Shown here in pieces: positions 1 through 7,674 of a stretch of 64,000 nucleotides of DNA (positions are counted from its first letter, which is position 1; each line of letters opens with the position of its first letter). Position numbers and translations under genes: made by a program. The notes under the pieces are model-generated. The model did no database searches and was not told where the DNA came from. It saw nothing but the letters and a program-made list of their open reading frames with translations. Source of the stretch: Chloroflexota bacterium (GTDB lineage: Bacteria; Chloroflexota; UBA11872; VXOZ01); NCBI GenBank assembly GCA_028874195.1, contig JAPPLM010000033.1, forward strand, positions 1 to 64,000, in the 5' to 3' direction.

Positions 1-36
1 TGAATCCACCTTCCCGCTTTCGCGGGAATGACGGCA
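1..36. repeat. Dispersed repeat fragment at window edge
   Basis: The hairpin-like string with CCCGCTTTCGCGGG followed by AATGACGG matches a common intergenic repeat style. A related copy lies near 34,596-34,611. Only the end of the element is in the window. Confidence 0.45.
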
Positions 37-153
37 AAATGCCCACACAGCCTAGCTAAGTCCGACGAATCGTCCATGCTAACGTTCACCGGGCTTGTGA
101 TACTCTGGCCGTAACGAGCATGCGGTTAGCACGTGACAAAGGGCCATTGGGCT

Positions 154-1047
154 ATGGGTACACTTTCTGCTGCGGCAGCCCCGGCAAGGCGATACTTTGC
201 CACCGGCCTGTCTCTCATCAATCGCCGCCGCGGGACCTACGCCCTGCTCACCGCGCTGTACGTTGCGCCGGCCTTGCTTGCGGCGCTGCTGGCGGTGATG
301 ATTGCAGAGCCGAACATCTGGCAGCAGGCGCTGCTGTATCTCCTGCGCTCCATCACCGTCGTGCTGGGAACGCTTGCCGTCATGGTAATGGTGTCCTTTC
401 ACGCGCAGGGACGCGAGATAGGCATCGCGCGCGCGAGTTGGCTGGGGCTGCACTGGGTGTTCCGCTACCTGTGGACGAATGCCCACACAAGCCTCATCTT
501 CTGGGTGCCGACGACGGCATTGCTCTGGCTGCACGCGCGACAGGGAGAAGTCGTCCCGCTGGAAGGCGGGTTCCAGCCGTTGGCGGACGGCATCTGGTGG
601 ATCATCATCGGGGTCCTCGCACTGGCAATCCACACCCGCACGATGCTCGCGCCCTTCTTGGCCGTCCACGGCGATCTGCCGGGCACCCTTGCCACCACCG
701 AATCGTGGCGCTTGGGCGGACGTTCCTTCCGGACGTGCCTGAGTACGCTTGTCCTCGCCAGCGCGCCTATTGCAATCCCACTGAGCATCGCGGGAGGCGG
801 CCTGCTTCTGACGCTCCCATCCGCTCAGCGGGCGTTCTTTCTCATCGCTCTGCCGGACCTCACGTGGGCCGCCATCCAGCTTATCCGCCCGTTGCTCATC
901 CCGGCCGTCTACGCGCTCTACAAGGATCTTTGGGAGAAAGAAGCCGCTGGGAGGACGGCGGGAGACGTGCTCGCCACCACTCCCAAGCTTGCGCGTCCCT
1001 TGCTGGCCCTCACCAGGCCCCTCCCCCACTTTGGTCGCTGGGAGTAG
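154..1047 (+). CDS. Polytopic membrane protein of unknown function
   Basis: I do not recognise a specific family. The protein (about 297 aa) has several hydrophobic segments: roughly residues 28-48, 60-80, 110-130, 150-165 and 205-260. A basic RRR stretch precedes the first, so it is very likely an integral inner-membrane protein. The layout recalls uncharacterised YIP/DUF-type multi-pass proteins, without a diagnostic motif. I prefer ATG 154, which sits about 10 nt after an AAAGGG ribosome-binding-like run; an in-frame GTG at 133 would add 7 residues. It stands alone, facing away from a repeat-bearing gap and the convergent aldo/keto reductase. Coding on this strand is supported by hydrophobic periodicity; the antisense frame is arginine/glutamine-rich and unlikely. 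Confidence 0.65.
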   Translation: MGTLSAAAAPARRYFATGLSLINRRRGTYALLTALYVAPALLAALLAVMIAEPNIWQQALLYLLRSITVVLGTLAVMVMVSFHAQGREIGIARASWLGLHWVFRYLWTNAHTSLIFWVPTTALLWLHARQGEVVPLEGGFQPLADGIWWIIIGVLALAIHTRTMLAPFLAVHGDLPGTLATTESWRLGGRSFRTCLSTLVLASAPIAIPLSIAGGGLLLTLPSAQRAFFLIALPDLTWAAIQLIRPLLIPAVYALYKDLWEKEAAGRTAGDVLATTPKLARPLLALTRPLPHFGRWE

Positions 1048-1151
1048 GTCGAGGCCGCGGGAATCTGCGCCGGTCCCGGGCTAATGGCGCAACGTCTTCG
1101 GCTTGAGGCGTAACCGTAGCGGCACTATACTCCGGCAACACTGCACTGCGG

Positions 1152-1198
1152 CGCAGGTTGCAAACGTGTCCTGAGCCTGTCGAAGGGCCTGCGCTACC
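1152..1198. repeat. Nested intergenic repeat (GCGCAGG outer arms, TGTCGAAGG inner element)
   Basis: The outer arms GCGCAGGTTGCAAAC and CCTGCGCTACC flank an inner TCCTGAGCCTGTCGAAGGG. The same nested arrangement is found inside ybeY (6201-6268), and the uninterrupted outer palindrome appears at 23949-23969. The remaining part of the 1048-1334 gap shows no other feature. Confidence 0.7.
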
Positions 1199-1334
1199 GG
1201 ATGAACGTCAGCGACGCTCGTGTTCTCGTCACGCGGCAGTACACCGCCGGCCATAGCGCAGTGCGGGGCTCGTCCCCGCTTCTTCGTCCTGTGCTCCCGT
1301 TGCGCTTACTCAGCAAAGCAACCGTGTTGGACTG

Positions 1335-2276
1335 CTAGTTCCCAATGGGATCGATGACGTGCCCGAAGAGGTCGTGCAGGCGCGCGTAGTCGTCCTCTGG
1401 CAGCGCGGGGTCCTCCAACGCGCGCAGATTGCTCTCGAAGTGCTCCAGATTGGAGGTGCCGCTTAGCACGGTGCTCACGGCGGGATGCATGGCGGTGAAC
1501 TTGTAAGCAGCGCTCGGGAGAGAGTCCACTTCACCGTGAATCAGCCAGTCCAGCGGCCTTGCGTCCGGCAGCGCATCGGTTGCGACGAGACCGCGCCGCT
1601 TGAGATCGGCGACCGTCTCTTCCAAGCGTTCCCGCACGGCGAGCACGCGCCGCACCGCGAACATAATGAATACTCCCACGTTGTGCTCCAGACACTGCGG
1701 GTAAACGAGGTGGTCGGCGCTTTGATTCAGCATGTTGTACCCCACCATTGCCGTAGCGAAGTGGTCATCCTCCAGCGCCATCTGCAGCATCTCGTGGGCT
1801 CCATCCTCGCCGTACTGCTCGGTGATGCCGATCCAGCGGCATTTACCCTGGTCCCGCAGTTTCAACACCGTCGGCAGGAGGCGCTCCATTACGGCTTGGT
1901 ACTGCTGAGGCCGCACGCCGTGGAATTGCAGGACTTCGACGAAATCCGTCTGCAAGCGTTTGAGACTGCGTTCCACGGAAGCCACCACGTCAGCGGGAGA
2001 GACCACCTCACTGTCTTCTTCCGGCGTGAATTTCGTGGCCAGGTAATAACGGTCCCGCGGCACGCCTTTAAGGGCGCGTCCCAGGATGGCCTCGCTCTCG
2101 CGGTAACCGGCGGCGGTATCGAAGATATTCACTCCAACGTCGAGGGCCCGCCGCACGAGGCGATGGATGTCCGCTTCCGGCACACCGGTCCTCTGTCCGA
2201 AGTTGCTTGGTCCGCCGGTGCCAAGGCTCAGCAGCGAAACGCGCAGACCCGTGCGACCCAACGTGCGATAAAGCAT
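1335..2276 (-). CDS. Aldo/keto reductase
   Basis: NAD(P)H-dependent oxidoreductase of the aldo/keto reductase superfamily (313 aa, about usual length). The (alpha/beta)8-barrel signatures are visible: the catalytic tetrad fits Asp53 and Tyr58 in FDTAAGY, Lys82 in ATKF and His119 in QFHG. The N-terminal YRTLGRTGL is typical of the YdjG/YhdN-like group, which reduces small aldehydes or sugars; the substrate cannot be told. The start at 2276 is chosen because MLYRTLGRTG is the canonical opening and GAGAGGAG lies 8-9 nt upstream; longer in-frame versions are rejected. A TATAAT on this strand at 2317-2322 may be its -10 box. Monocistronic. Confidence 0.9.
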   Translation of the reverse strand: MLYRTLGRTGLRVSLLSLGTGGPSNFGQRTGVPEADIHRLVRRALDVGVNIFDTAAGYRESEAILGRALKGVPRDRYYLATKFTPEEDSEVVSPADVVASVERSLKRLQTDFVEVLQFHGVRPQQYQAVMERLLPTVLKLRDQGKCRWIGITEQYGEDGAHEMLQMALEDDHFATAMVGYNMLNQSADHLVYPQCLEHNVGVFIMFAVRRVLAVRERLEETVADLKRRGLVATDALPDARPLDWLIHGEVDSLPSAAYKFTAMHPAVSTVLSGTSNLEHFESNLRALEDPALPEDDYARLHDLFGHVIDPIGN

Positions 2277-2316
2277 CCGGCAATTCTCCTCTCGACAGCA
2301 GGGGTTCTCAGCGCCT

Positions 2317-2322
2317 ATTATA
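2317..2322 (-). promoter_or_regulatory. Candidate -10 box for the aldo/keto reductase
   Basis: A perfect TATAAT on the minus strand about 40 nt upstream of the ATG. No good -35 box is seen, so this is tentative. The rest of the 2277-2712 gap holds nothing else I can recognise. Confidence 0.3.
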
Positions 2323-2712
2323 CGAGAGGGGAGACTATTGCGCTCATGCGAATATAGAGCGTAGAGTTTCCGCTCGTGTGTTCGCTCGCAAGCGGCCTCC
2401 CTCTTATGGTGTTTTGCCTCGCTCTCGATTGAGCCAAATGTACGAACAAGGTGCAAAATACATTTGGACTACCCTGCATGCGTCCACCGGAACAGCAGGG
2501 TAAGAACGTGCGATGGTCCCACTCTTCCCGCGCGCAGCAGCGCCTAACCAACGTTCAGCGAAACGAGTGCAGTTGTTCTCTCGAAGCGAGCGCAGCATGC
2601 GGCGCAGGTGGTCGCACGCAACTCCATTCGATGAGAGCGAATCACCTATGGCACTCTCTTACCCCGCCGGCTGTCAGCCAGCGGCGCACGCCGATACGAG
2701 GAGCCTTCTGTA

Positions 2713-4275
2713 GTGCAACGCCGCGACGTACTTACAGGCGCGCTTGCGGGAATGCTGCTGCCGTTGCTTGTTGCCTGCGGCGGCGAGAAGTCGGGCGGGA
2801 CCGTGCGCATCCAGATGCCCTTGCCGGACGATCTCGATCCGGCGGCGCTGCAATCCGACCTCGACGCGCAGCTTGCCGTCCACGTCTACAGCGGTTTGGT
2901 CACACTGAACGACAAAGGCGAGCCAATCCCCGACCTGGCGCAACGTTGGTCGCTTTCTCCGGATGGTCGCACGTATCTCTTTCCTTTGCGTCCCGGTCTG
3001 CGTTTTCACAATGGAGAGCAATTAGCCGCCGAGCATATCAAAGATACTTGGGAACATCTGCTCGATCCTCAATTTGAATCGCCGTCCGCGCAGGAGTTCC
3101 TGGGCAATATCGTGGGTGTAGCCCCGTACCGCAACAAGATTGCCGGGGACATCAGCGGCATCCGCGCCGTCAACACGCGGACCCTTGAGATCGACCTTGC
3201 CGAGCCCGACCTTACCTTTCCCGCAAAGCTGACACACCCTGCGACGTACGTCCAGGCGCCCGCCGGGATAAAGGGCGGTACATCACAGATCGGCAGCGGC
3301 CCCTTCACCGTGGCGGCCTGGGTCCCCGGTGAAGCGTTGACCCTCGTCCGCAGCGAAGACTACTACGGCTTTGCGCCGCTGCTGGATCGCATTGAGATTA
3401 CCGGGGGAATCGATGGCCAATCCCTGGGTCGTTACGCTGGGGATGCTTTGGATATTCTGTACGTCGGCGCCAACGACATTGCAGCAGTCTGGGACCGGAA
3501 TAACCCTTTGCATAAAGACCTGGTTGTCCTTGATGCCCTGGAGATGACGTTCCTGGCTATGAACAACCGCACACCGCCCTTCGATGACGAGGGAGTGCGC
3601 CAGGCCTTTGCCTTGGCTATCGACCGCGCCGCTATCGTCGAGCAGGTGTTCTCGCAAACGGTGGGCAGGGCGACCTCGCTTCTCCCTCCTTCGCTTGCGC
3701 GAAACGGCAATGCGGAGACGGTGGCCTTCGATATCTTCAAGGCACGGCAGGCGTTGGGCGACTCTCGGTACCGCGACGTGAACAACCTCCCAGAGGTGAC
3801 GTTTACGGTACCGGGCACCCGCAGCCCTCCGCCGTCTGAAGTCTTAGCGCTGATCAATATGATTCAACAGCATCTTGGCGTGCGCATCCGCATCCAGCGT
3901 GAGTCCTACTCCACGTTTGTCGAAAACCTTGACAGGCGGGCGAATCCGTACCAGCTCTTTCTTTTCACGTGGCGCGCTGAATATCCCGACCCACAAGCAG
4001 TGCTGGACCCGCTCTTTCGTTCCAGCAGTGTGTCAAACTACAGCAGCTACCGCAGCCCGGACGTAGACGCGCTCCTGCTGCAAGCCAGGGGCGAGCACGA
4101 TAGCGGCCGCCGCAGACAGACGCTTGCGGAGATCGAGCAACGCATCGCAACAGACTCACCCGTGACTCCATTGTGGCACGGGAAATCCTATGTTCTCGTC
4201 AAACCGTGGGTGCGAGACGTACAGCTTTCCGCGACAGCCAGGCCCTGGTTGAACCGGGTACATCTGTCCTCCTAG
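2713..4275 (+). CDS. ABC transporter substrate-binding lipoprotein, family 5 (peptide/nickel type)
   Basis: Extracytoplasmic solute-binding protein of the DppA/OppA family (520 aa). The N-terminus is a lipoprotein signal: MQRRDVLTGA, a hydrophobic core, then a lipobox ending LLVAC with Cys22 as lipidation site. The mature part has the family's ordered features: DLDPAALQSDL near residue 40, SGLV followed by PDLAQRWSLSPDGRTY, LRPGLRFHNGE, the NNRTPPFDDEGVRQAFALAIDR block near residue 285, and a C-terminal WRAEYPDPQ. It would capture oligopeptides or a similar ligand for a membrane permease. No permease or ATPase gene is adjacent, so it is an orphan binding protein. Start GTG 2713 gives the complete signal peptide. 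Confidence 0.88.
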   Translation: MQRRDVLTGALAGMLLPLLVACGGEKSGGTVRIQMPLPDDLDPAALQSDLDAQLAVHVYSGLVTLNDKGEPIPDLAQRWSLSPDGRTYLFPLRPGLRFHNGEQLAAEHIKDTWEHLLDPQFESPSAQEFLGNIVGVAPYRNKIAGDISGIRAVNTRTLEIDLAEPDLTFPAKLTHPATYVQAPAGIKGGTSQIGSGPFTVAAWVPGEALTLVRSEDYYGFAPLLDRIEITGGIDGQSLGRYAGDALDILYVGANDIAAVWDRNNPLHKDLVVLDALEMTFLAMNNRTPPFDDEGVRQAFALAIDRAAIVEQVFSQTVGRATSLLPPSLARNGNAETVAFDIFKARQALGDSRYRDVNNLPEVTFTVPGTRSPPPSEVLALINMIQQHLGVRIRIQRESYSTFVENLDRRANPYQLFLFTWRAEYPDPQAVLDPLFRSSSVSNYSSYRSPDVDALLLQARGEHDSGRRRQTLAEIEQRIATDSPVTPLWHGKSYVLVKPWVRDVQLSATARPWLNRVHLSS

Positions 4276-4435
4276 CCACGTCCGCTTGCTGCTTCCAAGA
4301 GGGCGGGAGATTTCGGGACTCAGGGTTTTGCCACCTCCTATCTCCTGCGGTCGAATTATGCAGGAAAATGGGGTGATTATATATTCTCGGCCTTGCATAC
4401 CAGCGCAAGGTGTGATACGTTAGGTACAGCATAGT

Positions 4436-4547
4436 GATGCGCCAAATCCTTAATTGGAGCGGGGGACCCAGCACTTGGGGTGAACCGCCGTCGCGCGGAG
4501 GGTGACTCTTTCCACCCTAACCCGACAGCTAACCTCGTAGGCGATAG
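4436..4547 (+). ncRNA. Cyclic di-AMP riboswitch (ydaO-yuaA class)
   Basis: The near-invariant ydaO/yuaA core is present in order: AATCCTTAATT, GGAGCGGGGGACCCA, TTGGGGTGAACC, then CCCGACAGCTAACCTCGTAGGCG. CGCC at 4440-4443 pairs with GGCG at 4540-4543 to close P1. This class binds cyclic di-AMP and usually switches off genes for potassium transport, osmolyte uptake or cell-wall hydrolases. An intrinsic terminator follows at once. The next recognisable gene is a glycosyltransferase more than 500 nt downstream, so the regulated gene is unclear. Confidence 0.9.
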
Positions 4548-4590
4548 AAAGAGCTTTTGGCTAATACTGCCAAGGAAGCTCTTTTGTTGT
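4548..4590 (+). terminator. Intrinsic terminator / riboswitch expression platform
   Basis: AAAGAGCTT (4548-4556) pairs with AAGCTCTTT (4576-4584), extended inward by TTGGC with GCCAA across a 7-nt loop. A T-rich tail TTTTGTTGTT follows. Its position directly after the aptamer suggests ligand-dependent transcription termination. Confidence 0.88.
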
Positions 4591-5114
4591 TAATGGACGC
4601 ATACCAACCGCGTTATTCTTCTCCGGGTTCGGCACCGACGCTCCGGGACTGCCCCCTGTTGTCCTCGCATAGTGCCTTGAACGGATTCCCTGTATCCCCC
4701 AATCATAGGGATAGTTAACCTTGCGATTTTCCTGAATGCTCCTCCTGTTCGCACCACCCCGCACCGGCCCTTTCCCCCAAGGGTCGGTGTCGGCTTAAGG
4801 CGCGCGGTCGGGGGCCTCTGCGAAAAAGAGAATGACAGGCTTCCGGTAGCTTGATGAATGGAGCGATCTCCCTATGCCGCAAAGCCAGGAACGGCGTATA
4901 CTGTACCTAAAGACTATACGCCGCTCTACGGCACGATTACGGGTACGCATTGGAGGCCCCTGTGCGGTCGGGAGACCTGGCGAAGCGTGTCGGCACACTG
5001 CGGACGCGGGAATCCGTCGGCGGCCAAACGTTGGATAGCGCAGCCATAACCTTAAGAATCACCCAGAGTTGACTTGACGTATCCCCGTAGAAGGAGGCGC
5101 AAAGACACCCCCAG
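4591..5114 (+). other. Non-coding or decayed region downstream of the riboswitch
   Basis: Over 500 nt with no ORF I can recognise in any frame. A 41-codon frame from ATG 4593 and a 63-codon frame from 4858 show no family motif and no good ribosome-binding site. It may be the remnant of the riboswitch's original target gene, or a long leader to the glycosyltransferase. Confidence 0.5.
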
Positions 5115-5867
5115 ATGTCAATGAAGACACCGCCTCTCTCCGCTGTGACGGTCTCCCTTGTCCTCCCCGCGCTCAATGAAGCAGACAACATCGCCGCCAC
5201 CCTGGATGACTGCGTGCAGACCCTCCGGCGGGTGGCGCAAGACTACGAGATAATCGTCGTTGACAACGACAGTACGGACGATACCGCGGACATCGTCCGT
5301 CAATTCCAGTCCGAGAATGCGCGCGTCCACCTGATTCATCAGCCCATTCGCGGCTACGGTTCCGCCATTTGGACGGGACTCAAGGCGGCACAGTTGGAGA
5401 TCGTGGGCTGGCGCGACTCGGATACGCAATACCGCACCGCCGATATCGTTCCCATGCTCAAGGCGTTAGACACGTACGACGTGGTGGTCGGCCACCGCGT
5501 GCAACGCCGGGACCCTTCCCACCGCCTGCTATTCGCGCTCCTCTGGAACGTGCTCAACCGCGTCCTCTTTGGGTTTGTGGTCCACGACATGGACTGCGGC
5601 TGCAAGATCTTTCGGCGCGAGGTGGTGGATACGCTTGATATTAAGGCGGCCGGGGCGGTGTTCAACGTGGAGTTTCTCGTGCAGGCCAAGCGCGCCGGCT
5701 TCCGTGTGGGCGAGGTCTCTATCAGCCACCTGCCGCGTCACGCGGGGGAAAATACCGGCGGCAGTTTGCGGGTGATCCTGCGCGCCATGCGGGAGGTGCT
5801 GCGGCTGCGGTGGCGCCTCTTGCGGGAACCTCGACCCATCCGAAACGCGCGGCCCACGCGCAACTGA
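5115..5867 (+). CDS. Glycosyltransferase family 2
   Basis: Inverting GT-A glycosyltransferase, close to the dolichol-phosphate-mannose / undecaprenyl-phosphate sugar transferase branch (250 aa). It would move a sugar from a nucleotide donor to a lipid carrier or polysaccharide at the inner face of the membrane. Visible motifs: VSLVLPALNEADNI at residues 13-26, IVVDNDSTDDT at 47-57, the metal-binding DSD at 101-103 (families usually show DXD here), and the acceptor region DCGCKIFRREV near 157. The C-terminus is basic and arginine-rich with no transmembrane helix. ATG 5115 lies after a GGAGG-like run. The end lies near the ybeY start, suggesting co-transcription. It may be governed by the upstream c-di-AMP riboswitch, but distance makes that uncertain. 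Confidence 0.85.
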   Translation: MSMKTPPLSAVTVSLVLPALNEADNIAATLDDCVQTLRRVAQDYEIIVVDNDSTDDTADIVRQFQSENARVHLIHQPIRGYGSAIWTGLKAAQLEIVGWRDSDTQYRTADIVPMLKALDTYDVVVGHRVQRRDPSHRLLFALLWNVLNRVLFGFVVHDMDCGCKIFRREVVDTLDIKAAGAVFNVEFLVQAKRAGFRVGEVSISHLPRHAGENTGGSLRVILRAMREVLRLRWRLLREPRPIRNARPTRN

Positions 5868-5944
5868 CCGGCGACCGCCGGCCCACGAAGACGGAAGCCA
5901 ATGTCATTACTTTCCCCATTCTCCGACGCGCGGAAGTGCGCGCG

Positions 5945-6502
5945 ATGCTGACGGTCCTCTGGGAAGACGTAGCGGAACGTCCGGTACAGGGAGCGCTGCT
6001 CGCGCGTTTATTTACCGCGGCCTGCGACGTCACGAACACCGATGTGTCGGTCGAAGTGACGGTCATGCTCACCGGCGACGCTCGCTTGCGGGAGCTCAAC
6101 CGCACGTATCGCGGCGTGGCTGCGCCCACCGACGTGCTTTCGTTTGCTCAACGCGATGCTCTGCCCGTGGACGCAGAGCCTGCCCCGTACGTGATACGGG
6201 GTTGCAAAACCTGTCCTGAGTACTTCGACAAGCTCAGTACAGGCTCTGTCGAAGGGCCTGCGCTACCGCCGGAAGGATGCGCCTACCTGGGGGACATCGC
6301 GATTTCGTGGGAGCGCGTCCAAGCACAGGCGGCAGCTTACGGCCACAGCGAGGAGCGCGAACTCGCCTACTTATTTGTGCACGGCTTCCTGCATCTCATC
6401 GGGCACACGCACGCTGGAGAAACTGCTTATAAGCAAATGCGGGCGCGAGAAGAAGAGATTCTTGCCGCGGCAGGGCTGCAGCGCTCAACCAACGTCACTT
6501 AG
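5945..6502 (+). CDS. ybeY: Endoribonuclease YbeY with in-frame repeat insertion
   Basis: Metal-dependent endoribonuclease needed for 16S rRNA 3'-end maturation and ribosome quality control in the cytoplasm. The diagnostic HGFLHLIGHTH motif supplies zinc ligands His146, His150 and His156; PTDVLSFAQ (residues 61-69) and YLGDIAIS (114-121) are the other family blocks. Normal YbeY has about 12-15 residues between those two blocks; here there are 44. The excess matches a dispersed repeat (6201-6268) translated in frame as roughly residues 86-108. The rest is intact, so the protein could still fold with an extended loop. The start is uncertain: ATG 5945 fits family length, while the open frame extends upstream into the glycosyltransferase. 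Confidence 0.88.
   Translation: MLTVLWEDVAERPVQGALLARLFTAACDVTNTDVSVEVTVMLTGDARLRELNRTYRGVAAPTDVLSFAQRDALPVDAEPAPYVIRGCKTCPEYFDKLSTGSVEGPALPPEGCAYLGDIAISWERVQAQAAAYGHSEERELAYLFVHGFLHLIGHTHAGETAYKQMRAREEEILAAAGLQRSTNVT
6201..6268. repeat. Nested dispersed repeat inside ybeY
   Basis: The segment opens with GTTGCAAAACCTGTCCTGAG, passes a TTCGACAAGCTCAGTAC arm, and closes with CTGTCGAAGGGCCTGCGC. It shares both ends with the intergenic copy at 1152-1198. It carries an additional TACTTCGACAAGCTCAGTA palindromic core and stays open in the ybeY frame. Confidence 0.85.
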
Positions 6503-6867
6503 AGGCGACAGTCCGACGCACGCAAATGAACCGTATATAGTATGTAGTGTAAACTTTCACATATACTATGTTATTATTAGTTCGACTGACTTTCTATCAA
6601 AAGCACGCTAAACCCATACAATACTCGAAAGAGAATGGGTGTAGCTCACGCGAATACTATGTACTTAGCACTCTTTGGCAACATTGAGAAGACCACTTCT
6701 AAGCCTGCTAAAGAGTGGTATGCTAATGATGTGGGAGAAGGTGAGCGGTCGGATCAGCGAGAATGCCCTGACTTTTGGTGAAACGGTCAAAGCGTTCCCC
6801 ACAATGCATCCTAGTGAAGTCGAGGATGCGTCTCAACCGGGCACGTCAGACCAAGGGGAGAAAGAGT
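6503..6867 (+). other. AT-rich gap before the small two-gene module
   Basis: Composition drops well below the neighbours. It contains an imperfect inverted pair, ATAGTATGT and ACATATACTAT, near 6535-6570. A possible 48-codon frame at 6635-6781 lacks a good ribosome-binding site and family motif, so I do not call it a gene. Confidence 0.4.
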
Positions 6868-7209
6868 ATGACATCGGAAGAGATAGCGGGGGAGGACCGC
6901 AACCGTCTATATGAGATATTGCGATATGCAGGTCTAGAATCAGAGCAGACGGAGCGCGTAATAGAAGAGTTGTTCGACGACAGATATGTCGGGTCTCTTC
7001 TGTGGGAAACCTTCATTGGGCGCCTTTACGCCTCAATGTTGAGGGCACTGATTGGTGATGGGATATCGCTAGTCAAGAACGAGACGATTATTGACCAGTT
7101 GCAGCTCCTGTATAGGCTGTTTCCTGATCATCCCGGCTTACAAAGCGGTGTGCCTGTAATCATGGCGTCCCTCAGTACCCCATCTGTGGTTGACGGATTA
7201 GGGCGATAA
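6868..7209 (+). CDS. Small hypothetical protein, first of a coupled pair
   Basis: A 113-residue, mostly alpha-helical acidic protein with no motif I recognise. ATG 6868 is chosen because AAGGGGAGAAAG lies just upstream; longer in-frame starts lack this. Its TAA overlaps the ATG of the next gene by one base, a strong sign of translational coupling. Base composition is AT-richer than the surrounding housekeeping genes, consistent with recent acquisition. It is cytoplasmic by sequence, and its partner has a membrane anchor, so a membrane-recruited pair is possible. A small toxin-antitoxin or immunity-type module is only a guess. Confidence 0.6.
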   Translation: MTSEEIAGEDRNRLYEILRYAGLESEQTERVIEELFDDRYVGSLLWETFIGRLYASMLRALIGDGISLVKNETIIDQLQLLYRLFPDHPGLQSGVPVIMASLSTPSVVDGLGR

Positions 7210-7439
7210 TGGCCAAACGACAGGATGGTATCACTGCTAGGTTGTTGTTGACCAGAATGGGGAACCATCAGGCTGAAGTTCTGTCTGACATCCTAAGCAA
7301 TCTAGACGAAGCAAGTGCAACACAAGCAGACATTGATTTGTCGATTGAGAAAGCTCTGCGAAACCATACTATAGCACTCGTAGTGTTGATGCTCGCAATG
7401 CACGCAATTACGATCGGCATTGTCTTTGCTATTAGGTAG
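7209..7439 (+). CDS. Small tail-anchored membrane protein, second of the pair
   Basis: A 76-residue protein with a polar, heptad-like N-terminal half (roughly residues 18-50, possible coiled coil). A single C-terminal hydrophobic segment (about 54-74, IALVVLMLAMHAITIGIV) ends in AIR. This is a tail-anchored layout resembling the small DUF1640-like protein at 11071, though the sequences are not obviously homologous. ATG 7209 overlaps the previous stop. No enzymatic motif is visible. The following 235 nt hold only a short CTCAC-TTCG-GTGAG hairpin near 7503-7516. Confidence 0.6.
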   Translation: MAKRQDGITARLLLTRMGNHQAEVLSDILSNLDEASATQADIDLSIEKALRNHTIALVVLMLAMHAITIGIVFAIR

Positions 7440-7674
7440 AGATTGGGTGTAGACCAGCTTTCGATACCTTGTAAGGTGTTGACACTACAGCCATTCCTTG
7501 ACTCACTTCGGTGAGCTAGCTATAGTTGCTTACGTGCGAATCTGGAGCGGCTGTCCCCCCTACAATCTTTGCTGAACTATCCCCCTCCCCGGTTAAGACG
7601 AATGGAGTTCCCTGTTTCCCGTGAATACGCTGAAATTCGCTTGCCGTCAATTGCCAAGGCGCCATTGCCGATTG

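Noticed and set aside
79-1029. Long open frame on the minus strand opposite the first membrane protein
   Set aside because: Its translation is rich in Arg, Gln and Gly without family motifs; it is the shadow of a GC-rich gene on the other strand.
4858-5049. 63-codon frame downstream of the riboswitch as its target
   Set aside because: No ribosome-binding site, no family motif, and it ends without relation to the next gene.
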